From NCBI RefSeq assembly GCF_018130385.1, contig NZ_JAFCLU010000019.1, positions 1 through 64,000 on the forward strand: a stretch of DNA of 64,000 nt, given 5' to 3'. Under the pieces are notes generated by a model. The model was not told the origin of the DNA. It searched no databases and saw only the letters and a list, made by a program, of their open reading frames with translations. This document shows, piece after piece, positions 1 to 7,956 of the stretch. The position numbers and the translations under genes are program-made. The first letter of the stretch is position 1, and each line of letters opens with the position of its first letter. Source of the DNA: Bradyrhizobium sp. AUGA SZCCT0283. GTDB lineage: Bacteria > Pseudomonadota > Alphaproteobacteria > Rhizobiales > Xanthobacteraceae.

Positions 1-73
1 GACAAAGCCCGCGCCAAACTCGGCCGTGCTTATCCAGCCACCGCCAAAGACTCAAAATCACTGTGATGAACCA

Positions 74-244
74 CTAGTCCTTCCAAATGCGCTCTCCGCA
101 GTCGCATTCGAACATTCGATAGGTAGACCCTGTGTCGGAATCAACGATCATTCTGACGAGAACGAGCTTGGCACCGCAGAGAGGGCAGGTCTCGGCGGAT
201 TGGTCGTTGACAGTGGCAATTCTCTCGGCCTGAAACAGGTCCAT
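74..244 (-). CDS. small zinc-ribbon-like protein
   Basis: Encodes about 56 residues when started at the ATG at 244; a longer version would start at 262. The sequence contains a CPLCGAKL motif and a later CDCGERIW motif, giving two CxxC/CxC knuckles about 27 residues apart. This pattern is expected of a small zinc ribbon that binds one metal ion. There is no signal peptide or membrane segment, so it is probably cytoplasmic. Short proteins of this kind are common and uncharacterised in Bradyrhizobium. No operon partner is evident. The function is unknown; the metal-binding idea is inference from the cysteine spacing. Confidence 0.6.
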   Translation of the reverse strand: MDLFQAERIATVNDQSAETCPLCGAKLVLVRMIVDSDTGSTYRMFECDCGERIWKD

Positions 245-533
245 GACGCCGACCCCAATCAACTTGGGTAGGGTCCATTCGGGTTAAGGCAACAATTAGT
301 CCTGCGGGTGATGAATCTCTGACAGCTTGTCGGCGACAATTGGGACTCGGCCTTATTCTCGCGACCGGGGGTACTGGTCGTTCCTGCGCCGGGCCGCCGG
401 GTGGGTATTTGCCTGTCCATTGTTTTCGTTGCGAAGCCGTCCGCAATGATTCCGCGGCTGACGACGAGGCGCAAATTATCAATCCCTTGGGGATCGGAAC
501 GCCGGGTAAATACTGCCAGTCGGTGATTGGGCT

Positions 534-1058
534 CTACGGCTTCACACCGACAAGGACGACGGCGAAGTCATCCGCGTAGTTGTTATTGTTTATGGGGTAG
601 ACCGTCGCGACGAGTCCTGCTGCGGCCAACGCGTCTCGGAGGGAAAGTCCCACGCTTTCCGCTACGCCGGGTTTCACTCCAATCCGAAGGCCCACGATAG
701 GTGGTCCAGCGGCCTCTTGGAATGCGGGAATGTAGCCCCACACCTCCAAGCCTGCGGACCCAAAAAGGGCGCTCAGTGTGTGCGCAAAGTCTCGAACGCG
801 TATGCGGTCAGCAGCGCTAAATTCAAGCGCGACCTTTCCCTTCGGACCGGCGGCAATTCTTTCAATAATAACCTGCTGCTGCTGCGGCGACAGTCTCCAT
901 GGCGCCTTTTCTTCCGCGACCCTAACCCTCTCATTTCGGTTATAATGCAGCGTTGCAAGTAGAACCCCGCCTGTCACCATCGAGCCGATAAGCCAACCCA
1001 ACATGGTGATGATCGACGGCCAATGAGCTGAGCCGTCGGCTGTTTCGAAAATATTCAT
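534..1058 (-). CDS. membrane-anchored hypothetical protein
   Basis: A 174-residue protein with one hydrophobic segment at about residues 15-37 (starting SIITMLGWLIGSMVTGG), followed by a soluble domain of about 135 residues. The soluble part begins with a basic helix and continues as an alternating alpha/beta pattern ending in YADDFAVVLVGVKP. No catalytic motif or known domain was recognised. It stands alone, transcribed towards the small zinc-ribbon gene. Codon use and GC match the surroundings. Function unknown; a single-pass inner-membrane protein is the most that can be said. Confidence 0.65.
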   Translation of the reverse strand: MNIFETADGSAHWPSIITMLGWLIGSMVTGGVLLATLHYNRNERVRVAEEKAPWRLSPQQQQVIIERIAAGPKGKVALEFSAADRIRVRDFAHTLSALFGSAGLEVWGYIPAFQEAAGPPIVGLRIGVKPGVAESVGLSLRDALAAAGLVATVYPINNNNYADDFAVVLVGVKP

Positions 1059-1158
1059 CTTGCCCCACTCGATCCCTCGGTCGAAGTGTCCCGCAACCGC
1101 AGGGCGAGGGCAAGGGCGAGCGCGCGAAACCGCCCCGAAAGGGGATGGATTTTTACAA

Positions 1159-1542
1159 TCAGGCCTTACTCTTCGGCTTTGGCCGGTCGACCCGAACTTG
1201 CTGGAATTCCTCAGGACCCTTGATCAAGCGCCGCTTCCGGCTGGCCTTTTCATCGTTATCAGCCGTCTCGGCCGTCAAGCTGTCGATCGCCTTTGATGCG
1301 AGATCCGCGAGGGCAGCGCGCTGTCGCTCCGAAGGCGCCGATTTCGTCTTCACGGTCAGCCCGAGCTCGACCAAGCGGCGGATGGCTTCCGAACGAGTGG
1401 GACCGTCCGGTTGGCCACTAGCCCAGACGTCTACTGCAGCGCCTAGCGCCGGTGGTAATCTCAGGGCAGTGACCGGATAGACGCCGCCCTTCTTCTTTGG
1501 GCGCCCTCGCGATTTTCTGTTTACGGAAATTGATTTCTTCAT
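1159..1542 (-). CDS. ribbon-helix-helix (CopG/Arc-like) DNA-binding protein
   Basis: A 127-residue protein with a basic N-terminus (MKKSISVNRKSRGRPKKKGG). A short strand-helix-helix unit follows at about residues 22-60, with VTALRLPPALGAAVDVWA followed by TRSEAIRRLVELGL, the classic ribbon-helix-helix arrangement. The C-terminal half is charged and probably flexible. Such proteins bind DNA as dimers and often autoregulate. Two copies of a 16-bp dyad lie across and just upstream of the start codon (1514-1529 and 1545-1560), which fits an operator. It is divergent from the gene starting at 1626. No toxin partner was identified, so an antitoxin role is only a possibility. Confidence 0.7.
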   Translation of the reverse strand: MKKSISVNRKSRGRPKKKGGVYPVTALRLPPALGAAVDVWASGQPDGPTRSEAIRRLVELGLTVKTKSAPSERQRAALADLASKAIDSLTAETADNDEKASRKRRLIKGPEEFQQVRVDRPKPKSKA

Positions 1543-1560
1543 AATTTCAGTTTACAGAAA
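1514..1560. promoter_or_regulatory. paired operator-like dyads at the RHH gene start
   Basis: Two 16-bp near-palindromes, TTTCTGTTTACGGAAA at 1514-1529 and TTTCAGTTTACAGAAA at 1545-1560, share the pattern TTTCnGTTTACnGAAA. They are 31 bp apart centre to centre, about three helical turns. The first lies inside codons 5-10 of the ribbon-helix-helix gene and the second just upstream of its start codon. The 47-bp block sits in the intergenic space with the divergent gene at 1626. Autorepression is inferred. Confidence 0.5.
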
Positions 1561-1625
1561 ATACGAGCCGAGGGGAAGTGCCTGCTTCACCCCGGCTCTA
1601 ACCTCATCACGAAAGGGCATTTCAA

Positions 1626-2105
1626 ATGACCGAGGCTGACAGCGTGCATAGCACGCCACCCACAAACACGTCTGCATTTCCCGTCGATCCGACACGGCGG
1701 CCCCTACTTACCATTGCTACCGGCGGCGTCGTTACCGCCGCAATCCCCGTCACTGTTCTGCCGGCAGCGCCTGCCGACCCGATCTTCGTTGCAATCGACA
1801 AGCACAAAAAGGCCAATGCGGCACATCAGGCTTCTATCGATGAACTGGCACGCCTGGAGAGGATCCTTGGCGACGAGGCAGACGGCAGCATCGCGGAAAA
1901 GCCGTGCCGCGACGAGAACGTCGCGTTCAGTCTTCTGGTTGGAACGGCAGCTACAACGGTCGCGGGCCTGTTCGCAAAGATCGATTACCTGAGCGAGATT
2001 GCGGCTCGGGAAGCATGGATGCTCGATGAACGCGAGGGCACTGCGCTCGACCTGATCGAGAGCTTCGCTGGGTCGCTCCGGAACATTTGGGGAGTGCAGG
2101 CATGA
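1626..2105 (+). CDS. hypothetical protein with N-terminal hydrophobic segment
   Basis: A 159-residue protein. After a polar N-terminus it has a hydrophobic stretch at about residues 26-50 (LLTIATGGVVTAAIPVTVLP) resembling a Tat-like or membrane-anchoring segment. A helical region rich in Ala, Glu and Asp follows. AAGGGC lies upstream of the ATG as a plausible ribosome-binding site. The stop overlaps the next start (ATGA at 2102-2105), so the two genes are translationally coupled. Proteins of this type recur in Bradyrhizobium accessory regions. No domain was recognised and the function is unknown. Confidence 0.65.
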   Translation: MTEADSVHSTPPTNTSAFPVDPTRRPLLTIATGGVVTAAIPVTVLPAAPADPIFVAIDKHKKANAAHQASIDELARLERILGDEADGSIAEKPCRDENVAFSLLVGTAATTVAGLFAKIDYLSEIAAREAWMLDEREGTALDLIESFAGSLRNIWGVQA

Positions 2106-2716
2106 GCAATGTCCTCGAATTTCCCGGTACGCGTCGTTCAACTGAGAACGTCAGCACCGCGCCGAGCCCGCGCACGTCCTACCAGAAAAGAAAACGTAAC
2201 AGCCCGTTTCGGCGACTGTGGTACACGGCGGAAATGGCGATGGTTGAGGTCAACAAGACCGAGAATCGGCATACGCCCGACGAAATCGAAAAGATACGTA
2301 GGGGCGTGGCAGCGGCCCAGGAGCTGGCCGACGAGCTCTCCCGCGCTGCGAAGCCGTTCCTAACGGGCAGGCCTCGCCGCACCAACAGCCAGGCGATGGC
2401 GCGACGCCGAGATTTTGGGGAAGCTATGCGGCGGCGTATCCGGAACATCGCTCTGTTCCGGGATCTTTCCGTCGACGAGATCAAGCCGGCGTTGACGCTC
2501 AAGCATCACGAGATCGCCAAGTTCACCGAGAAGCACGGCGTGAACCTGGAGTGGCTGCTAGAGGGCAAGGGGAGCATCTTCAAAAACGGCCCGATCGCAC
2601 CGAACTCAATCAGGAGCGCCGCCGAACTGGCGGCGCTGGTACAGACGCTGCCCGAGGCTGAGCAACGGAAGATCGAGGCCGTGGTCGATCTGTTTCTGGC
2701 CGAGCGCAGCCGGTGA
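2102..2716 (+). CDS. hypothetical protein with HTH-like C-terminal half
   Basis: Begins at the ATG overlapping the previous stop (ATGA) and encodes 204 residues. The N-terminal half is basic and helical. The C-terminal half contains a stretch resembling the second half of phage-repressor or XRE helix-turn-helix domains (LKHHEIAKFTEKHGVNLEWL, then LLEGKG). A helical tail follows that could mediate dimerisation (LPEAEQRKIEAVVDLFLAER). It probably forms a two-gene unit with the upstream gene. A regulatory role is inferred from this resemblance and is uncertain. Confidence 0.6.
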   Translation: MSNVLEFPGTRRSTENVSTAPSPRTSYQKRKRNSPFRRLWYTAEMAMVEVNKTENRHTPDEIEKIRRGVAAAQELADELSRAAKPFLTGRPRRTNSQAMARRRDFGEAMRRRIRNIALFRDLSVDEIKPALTLKHHEIAKFTEKHGVNLEWLLEGKGSIFKNGPIAPNSIRSAAELAALVQTLPEAEQRKIEAVVDLFLAERSR

Positions 2717-3105
2717 AGCGCCGGCGCCGATCGCACAGGCTTGGCGCCGCCCGCTGAACGACAGCTCCGCAAAAAAGGGCCGCCGGCGTTCGGCGGCCCA
2801 AGTCTTGGGAGGAACGCGCCCAGAAGCAAAGCGCCTCTTGAGCTCGTCGCATTCGCAGATTGACAGTAGATTGTTTCCGGCCGTCTTCACTCAAAAGAGA
2901 AAATGGTTGCGGGATCGTTTCTTCGGAACCGAGGTGGTGAAGTCAGTTCACCGGGTCGAGAGGTCCTGCGTTCGCCGGTTCGCGCTGGCGGGCCTTTCGC
3001 ATGGGAACGTGTCATGCCTAGAGCGTGCCACTCCAGCTTGCCGTGATGCGAGCTTTATGTTCGACTGGCGGCGCGTCCTTTTTCCAAGTTAAGGGAGAGC
3101 TGAGC
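2717..3105. other. intergenic region, no gene supported
   Basis: About 390 bases without a convincing reading frame. The only structure seen is a perfect 9-bp inverted repeat at 2777-2785 and 2791-2799, with six A residues just before it, so it would end a minus-strand transcript. The remainder looks like ordinary high-GC spacer. Confidence 0.5.
2771..2799 (-). terminator. intrinsic terminator-like hairpin
   Basis: GGGCCGCCG at 2777-2785 pairs perfectly with CGGCGGCCC at 2791-2799 around a 5-base loop. The AAAAAA at 2771-2776 becomes a U-tract when read on the minus strand. No minus-strand gene is recognised immediately upstream, so the transcript it would end is unknown. Confidence 0.45.
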
Positions 3106-3312
3106 ATGAAGAAAATAATTCTTGTCGGTCTTGCGATCTTCGCTGTCTCCACTTCTGGCGCTTTGGCAGCCAAGAAAACGACGAAGCCAAAGGCACCTGC
3201 CGCCGCCACGACCACGGTTGGCGCAGCTCCGCTCATGTTGGGCCAGGTTAGTGTCGCTGACCGCGAGCTATATGAGAAAAATCAACGCGACTCCGGCATG
3301 AAGAAGAAGTAG
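3106..3312 (+). CDS. small secreted lysine-rich protein
   Basis: Starts at the ATG at 3106, preceded by AAGGGAGAG, and encodes 68 residues. Residues 1-22 (starting MKKIILVGLAIFAVSTSG) are a clear Sec signal peptide ending at ALAA. The mature part is short, Lys/Ala/Pro-rich and ends in KKK. A hairpin at 3366-3387 follows as a terminator. Small periplasmic proteins like this are frequent in Bradyrhizobium and uncharacterised; no enzymatic feature is visible. Confidence 0.6.
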   Translation: MKKIILVGLAIFAVSTSGALAAKKTTKPKAPAAATTTVGAAPLMLGQVSVADRELYEKNQRDSGMKKK

Positions 3313-3355
3313 AGGGACAAGCTGCTCCAGCGCACAATTGCGCGCTGGATGGGCT

Positions 3356-3391
3356 AAAAAAAGTAAGGCCGCCTCAGTTGGCGGCCTCTTT
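3356..3391. terminator. bidirectional terminator hairpin
   Basis: GGCCGCC at 3367-3373 pairs with GGCGGCC at 3380-3386, extended by an A-T pair on each side. It is followed by TCTTT on the plus strand and preceded by a run of seven A at 3356-3362, which is a U-tract on the minus strand. It would end the small secreted gene at 3106-3312 and any opposing transcript from the structured element downstream. Confidence 0.6.
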
Positions 3392-3399
3392 CCACCGTC

Positions 3400-3546
3400 A
3401 TACATGGCTCCCTGCCGTTGCCGGATTGGTAACGATGGTGCAAGCTCCTGAGGTGGACCCGGGCGCAAACCCGAGCCCACCTCGCGGGGAGCCATCTCAG
3501 CGAGCCTGGAGGGCCGGCGGTAACGACGCCGGCCTTCTGCTTTTTC
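3400..3546 (+). ncRNA. candidate structured RNA ending in an intrinsic terminator
   Basis: The segment lies between two terminators and has no convincing ORF. A perfect 9-bp helix closes it (ATGGCTCCC at 3404-3412 with GGGAGCCAT at 3487-3495). Inside, GAGGTGG at 3450-3456 pairs with CCACCTC at 3477-3483 and carries an inner CGGG/CCCG stem with a CGCAAA loop. A separate hairpin, GGCCGGCG at 3512-3519 with CGCCGGCC at 3527-3534, is followed by TTCTGCTTTTT, a good plus-strand terminator. No known RNA family was recognised; 4.5S, 6S and tmRNA signatures are absent. A minus-strand transcript ending at the upstream hairpin is an alternative. Confidence 0.45.
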
Positions 3547-3980
3547 ACCGAGCGCCCGAAGCCTGACACGCGATTCGTCGGGACAGGAGCAAAACTGCTC
3601 CGCTATGCACCGTTCTTCAAAAATGTGGACAAACCGCCGCGGATTGCCGCGAGCAAGTTGATCAATCGCCGAAGAGCGAGACTCGCCCATGCGTTGGCGC
3701 TGATCGACCGGCACATGGCAGCCTGCGAGGGGCGGGCGCATCAGCGGCGTTCCCTGAGTCATGGTGGGGCCGTTGGTGGGATCCGGTATCGGGCCGGCCT
3801 GCGCGCCGTTGCCACCTCGCCGCGACGAATAACGCCGCCAGGCCTGCGAGCGTGACGAAAAGGCCGATCGTGTCGGTGTCATCCAAGAGGGCCCCCGAGT
3901 TGCCCAATCGATTTGCCAACACAGTGCCCACACTGGCAGATTTGCCGAATCCCGAAAAGCCAGTAAGTACGTGATTTGTT
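3547..3980. other. intergenic region before tRNA-Lys, no gene supported
   Basis: About 430 bases with several overlapping open frames, none with a recognisable domain, a credible start signal or a consistent coding pattern. The longest minus-strand frame reads straight through the tRNA gene, so it is spurious. No attachment-site duplication of the tRNA 3' end was seen within the window. Confidence 0.5.
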
Positions 3981-4056
3981 TGGTGAGCGCGGAGGGACTC
4001 GAACCCTCGACCCCATGATTAAAAGTCACGTGCTCTACCGCCTGAGCTACGCGCTC
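3981..4056 (-). tRNA. tRNA-Lys(UUU)
   Basis: Read on the minus strand this is a complete cloverleaf. The acceptor stem is GAGCGCG/CGCGCTC, followed by T8-A9, a D-stem GCTC, and an anticodon loop CTTTTAA with anticodon TTT. The T-arm is GAGGG-TTCGAGT-CCCTC, the discriminator base is A, and a genomically encoded CCA lies at 3981-3983. The 76-nt length including CCA is canonical. It decodes AAA/AAG lysine codons. Confidence 0.97.
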
Positions 4057-4201
4057 ACTTGCCGCGCTGTGTAGGGGGCGGGCCCCTGCGGGTCAATAGT
4101 GCCGGCGCGACAAAAGCGGCACTCGCGCAACCCAAATTTTCTTTGTGCCCGTGACGCTTAGCAAGGCTTGTTGAAGCGTACAGGGGCCTGTTCATCCACG
4201 G

Positions 4202-6883
4202 TCAGTTCGCCTCGCGGCGGATTTCCGACGCAACCGGCTGGGACTGGCTGCCGACGGCCGGCAGGCTGACCGGGCGCAGCCCGATCAGTTCCGCCGTCCG
4301 CACCGCGCTGTTGCGCCAGAAGGCGAAGGAATTGGCGCGGGAATTCTCCAACAGCGCGATTGAGACCGCGGCCAGGAACGGCAGGCTCTGCAGCACCAGC
4401 ACACCCGCAAAGATGTAGATCTCGCGCACCTGCTTGTAGCCATTCGTGACGACCAGCACGGCGGCGCCGACCAAAAGCAGCACGCCGAGCACGGCCTCCC
4501 AGAACGCCTGGAACTCGATCGACATCACCGACAGGCCGCCCTTGGAGGTGCGGGCGAACGGTAGATGCTCGGTGATCAACCCTTGCGCGACCGCGCGCGA
4601 CACCGTCCATTGCACGCTCATCGCCGCGATCATGGCGCCGAGCATTTGCCCGGCTTTGACATGCACGCGGAGCCGATACAGCGCCACGAAGTGCACCAGC
4701 GAAACGACAAAGGAGGCGATGATCGGCAGCGTGAGGATCTTGTCGGGAATGGCGATGTCGGCAAACGCCACGATCGGCACCCAGATCAGATTGAGGATCG
4801 CCACCAGCACGCCGAGGCTTTCGGCCCCGAGCCAGTTCAGCCAGCCGAGCGAGAATTCGCGGCGCTGATCCGGCGTCAGCCGGCTCGCGCCGGGCAGGAA
4901 GCGCCGCCAGTGCTTCTTGACGATCTGGAAGCCGCCATAGGCCCAGCGGTGGCGCTGCTTCTTGAAGGCCTCATAGGTGTCGGGCAGCAGGCCATGGCCG
5001 TAGCGGTGGTTGGTGTAGTGCGTGAGCCAGCCGTGCTCGATGATGGCCAGGCCCAGATCGGTATCCTCGCAGATGGTGTCGCCGGCCCAGCCGCCCGCCA
5101 TGTCCATCGCCGCGCGGCGGATCAGGCACATCGTGCCGTGCACGATGATGGCGTTGTGTTCGTTGCGCTGAACCATGCCGATGTCGAAGAACCCGGCATA
5201 CTCGCCGTTCATGATGTAGTGCATCAGCGAACGGTCGCCGTCGCGATGCTCCTGCGGCGCCTGCACCAGGCCGACGCGGGGATCGGCGAACACCGGCACC
5301 AGATCCTTCAGCCAATCGGGCTCCACCACATAGTCGGCGTCGATGATGCCGATGATCTCGGCATCCGCTGCCGTGCGGTCCATGGCGATGCGGAGCGCAC
5401 CGGCCTTGAAGCCCTTGACCTTCTCGGCATTGATGAACTTGAAGCGTTCGCCGAGCGTGCGGCAGTGGTCTTGAATGGGCTGCCAGAACTCGGGGTCGGG
5501 CGTGTTGTTGATGATGACCACGCATTCGAAGTTCGGATAGTCGAGCCTTGAGACCGCATCCAGCGTCTGCTTGAGCATCTCGACCGGCTCGAAATAGGCG
5601 GGAATGTGGATCGAGACCTTCGGAAAGGCTATGGCATCCCCGATCGTGGCCGGCGGCATCGGCTCCGCGCTCTTGGCGATCAGGCGGCGCGGACCGCGGC
5701 CGAAGGCAATCGCCGCGATTTCGTCGATGCGCGCCATCGCGATCAGGACCAGCGGCACCAGCAGGATCAGGCCAAGCGTCAGCGCGAACGCCGAGCCGAG
5801 CACGAAATAGTGCCCGGCCCAGTAGGCGAACACGGTGGAAGCCCAGGCGCCGACGCCGTTTGCCGCCGCCGAAAGCACCAGGGCCTGCATGATGGTCGGC
5901 TGCTCGATCCGCAGGATCGGCAGCGACATCAGGATGCCGACCAGGAGCGCGATCGCCGCCAGCTTCCAGTAGTTCTCGTTCACGATCGGACCGGTCCACG
6001 CGAATTTCGGTTCGCGGGAAGCATCGAGAATGCCCCAATAGGGGCCGACGCCGCCTTCGAAGAATTTCCAGGGCTGATCGATCGCCTCGACGATGTTGTA
6101 GTCCATGCCTATGGCTTCGGCGCGGGTGACGAAATTGCGCAGCACCGAGGCCTGTTCGAACGGTCCGGGTTCGGCGTTCCGCAAATTATAGCCGGCGCTC
6201 GGCCAGCCGAATTCGGCGATGACGATCCGTTTTCCCGGAAACTGGTCGCGCAGCAGCTGGAACATGGCCACCGCCTGATCGACGGCCTGCTTGTCGGTGA
6301 AGTTTTCCCAATAGGGCAGCACGTGCGCTGCGATGAAATCGACGGACGAGGCAAGTTCCGGATTGTCGCGCCAGATGTTCCAGATCTCGCCGGTCGTCAC
6401 GGGGACGTTGACGGACTTCTTCACCTGCTTGATCAGCTCGATCAGGTCGTCGATCTTCTGCTCGCCGCGGAAAATGGTTTCGTTGCCGACGACGATGCCG
6501 TTGACGTTGCTGTTGCGCTTGGCGAGCGTGATCGCCGCCTCGATCTCGCGCTTGTTGCGATCGGAATTCTTGTCGATCCAGGCGCCGACGGTGACCTTCA
6601 GGCCGAACTCGGCGGCAATCGGCGGCACCAGTTCGACGCCACCGGTCGAGGAATAGAGACGGATCGCGCGCGTGATCGTGGACAGCTTCTTCAGGTCGGC
6701 GCGAATCTTTTCGGTCTGCGGAATATTGTCGACGTCGGGATGAGCATTTCCGTCGAATGGCGCGTAGGAGACGCTTGGCAGAATGCCCCTGAAGTCGGGT
6801 GCCGCCTGCTTTTGCTGGAACAGGCCCCACAGCCCGGCGTGAGCTGCGGTCACAAACAGCAGAACGGCGACGACGGCACGCAT
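4202..6883 (-). CDS. ndvB: cyclic beta-glucan synthase NdvB (GH17 plus GT2)
   Basis: An 893-residue inner-membrane enzyme. After a signal anchor (residues 1-20), residues about 35-310 form a GH17-like domain with VVGNE (Glu135) and IAEFGWPS (Glu224), the two acidic positions of that family. Membrane helices follow, then a family-2 processive glycosyltransferase domain with IIDADYV, ICEDTDLG and KQRHRW (the QxxRW-type motif). Further helices close the protein. Size and architecture match the roughly 102-kDa Bradyrhizobium NdvB, which polymerises UDP-glucose into beta-(1,3)(1,6) glucans needed for hypo-osmotic growth and nodulation. ndvC lies nearby in the opposite direction, with a candidate ndvD between them. 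Confidence 0.88.
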   Translation of the reverse strand: MRAVVAVLLFVTAAHAGLWGLFQQKQAAPDFRGILPSVSYAPFDGNAHPDVDNIPQTEKIRADLKKLSTITRAIRLYSSTGGVELVPPIAAEFGLKVTVGAWIDKNSDRNKREIEAAITLAKRNSNVNGIVVGNETIFRGEQKIDDLIELIKQVKKSVNVPVTTGEIWNIWRDNPELASSVDFIAAHVLPYWENFTDKQAVDQAVAMFQLLRDQFPGKRIVIAEFGWPSAGYNLRNAEPGPFEQASVLRNFVTRAEAIGMDYNIVEAIDQPWKFFEGGVGPYWGILDASREPKFAWTGPIVNENYWKLAAIALLVGILMSLPILRIEQPTIMQALVLSAAANGVGAWASTVFAYWAGHYFVLGSAFALTLGLILLVPLVLIAMARIDEIAAIAFGRGPRRLIAKSAEPMPPATIGDAIAFPKVSIHIPAYFEPVEMLKQTLDAVSRLDYPNFECVVIINNTPDPEFWQPIQDHCRTLGERFKFINAEKVKGFKAGALRIAMDRTAADAEIIGIIDADYVVEPDWLKDLVPVFADPRVGLVQAPQEHRDGDRSLMHYIMNGEYAGFFDIGMVQRNEHNAIIVHGTMCLIRRAAMDMAGGWAGDTICEDTDLGLAIIEHGWLTHYTNHRYGHGLLPDTYEAFKKQRHRWAYGGFQIVKKHWRRFLPGASRLTPDQRREFSLGWLNWLGAESLGVLVAILNLIWVPIVAFADIAIPDKILTLPIIASFVVSLVHFVALYRLRVHVKAGQMLGAMIAAMSVQWTVSRAVAQGLITEHLPFARTSKGGLSVMSIEFQAFWEAVLGVLLLVGAAVLVVTNGYKQVREIYIFAGVLVLQSLPFLAAVSIALLENSRANSFAFWRNSAVRTAELIGLRPVSLPAVGSQSQPVASEIRREAN

Positions 6884-7008
6884 CGGGGGCTAAACCATAC
6901 GGGGCTGCAATTTATAGGAAGCGAACCTGTCCCCTAGGCTCGACCGGCACGGCGACATCATCAGGATAGTCCTGCCCTGCGATTTCACAACTGGTATGAC
7001 GCCATGAC

Positions 7009-7053
7009 TTTTTTAAGGACGCCTTTTTTAAGGACCGCTTTTTTAAGGACCGC
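7009..7053. repeat. three 15-bp tandem repeats
   Basis: Three consecutive 15-bp units, TTTTTTAAGGACGCC and then TTTTTTAAGGACCGC twice, lie between ndvB and the ndvD candidate. A fourth, degenerate unit follows. They are non-coding, and each unit carries a T6 run, which would favour slipped-strand length changes. Confidence 0.8.
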
Positions 7054-7128
7054 GTTTCAAGGCCGCGGCCAATCCAAACGCCGGATAAATAGGATCGTTC
7101 CGCTGAACGTATCCTGAACGGCGGGCGG

Positions 7129-7704
7129 CTATTTTGCCGGCGCGGCAGGGCTGGCGCTCGGGGCCGGCGCGGGCGAAGCGGCCGGCGCTGGCGCCGCGTT
7201 GCCGGCGGTCGCAGGCGAGGGGCTTGCCGCCGCGGCAGCCTGGGGCTGGGCGCCCGGGTTGATCCAGCAGACGTGGATGCGGCTGTCGAGGGTTTCGGCC
7301 ACTTTGGGATCGATCTGTCCGCCAAACCGGGTCAGGCAGCGGAAGGCTGCCTGGACATGGCCGCCGGGGCAGCCGAACCGGTCATAGAGATCGAGGTGCC
7401 GGAACGCGGTATCGAGGTCGTCCCGCCACATCAGGCGAACCACCCGGCGGCCGAGCCAGACGCATTCGGGGTTTCCGCCGGGGCCGTTGATGGCCTGGGC
7501 GGCCTCGACGAATTCGTCGGCCTTGCGCTGGTTGTCCTTGTTGGCGTCGGCGGCACTGGCGGCCGGCGGCTTGCCGGACTGATCCTGGGGATTCGGGGCG
7601 CCGCTCTGGGCAAACGCGCCAGCCGATCCGATCAGGAGGACCAGGCCGGCGGCGGCGAAGCGCCTCAAAACCGCAACTCTTGGATCAAGCACCCGTCGAC
7701 GCAT
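7129..7704 (-). CDS. ndvD: secreted or membrane-anchored Ala/Pro-rich protein, candidate NdvD
   Basis: Started at the ATG at 7704 (GGGGAA upstream) it encodes 191 residues. A longer in-frame start at 7794 would give 221. An N-terminal hydrophobic segment (VAVLRRFAAAGLVLLIGSAG) ends in AFAQ, a signal peptide or single membrane anchor. The central domain contains four cysteines in conserved-looking contexts (GNPECVWLG, YDRFGCPGG, FRCLTRFGG, IHVCWINP). The C-terminal 50 residues are Ala/Pro/Ser repeats. In B. japonicum, ndvD was described as a 26.4-kDa one-transmembrane protein encoded between ndvB and ndvC and required for glucan synthesis in vivo. Position and topology match; identity is inferred from that. 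Confidence 0.6.
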   Translation of the reverse strand: MRRRVLDPRVAVLRRFAAAGLVLLIGSAGAFAQSGAPNPQDQSGKPPAASAADANKDNQRKADEFVEAAQAINGPGGNPECVWLGRRVVRLMWRDDLDTAFRHLDLYDRFGCPGGHVQAAFRCLTRFGGQIDPKVAETLDSRIHVCWINPGAQPQAAAAASPSPATAGNAAPAPAASPAPAPSASPAAPAK

Positions 7705-7956
7705 ACATTCCCCGATTAGTTTCCGGCCGCGCAAAGGGCTGGTGTGGTGGTCTGGCTTGTTGCCGCCCAAATAGGTCCCCAATGCGGCGGACACATTCAG
7801 CGATTCAAATGACGGGTATTTCAGATTTTGTCCAGCAAAGTCACAACTTTATCACGGCGGTGGTGAAACTGCCGCAGGGGACGAGCGGGGAATAGGGCTA
7901 TCGTGCATCTTGGCAGGACGCCAATGAACGGGTAATCGACGGTCCCCGCCCGGAGG

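Noticed and set aside
3268-4029. 253-codon minus-strand frame across the tRNA-Lys gene
   Set aside because: It reads through a complete tRNA and two terminators and has no domain or start signal.
3981-4056. tRNA-Lys as an integration site for the 1-4 kb region
   Set aside because: No second copy of the tRNA 3' end and no integrase gene were seen in the window.
4565-5551. Long plus-strand frame opposite ndvB
   Set aside because: Antisense shadow of a well-conserved glycosyltransferase; the product is His/Gly/Arg-rich with no recognisable fold.
5606-6937. 443-codon plus-strand frame opposite the ndvB 5' half
   Set aside because: Antisense shadow produced by high-GC codon bias; no ribosome-binding site or domain.
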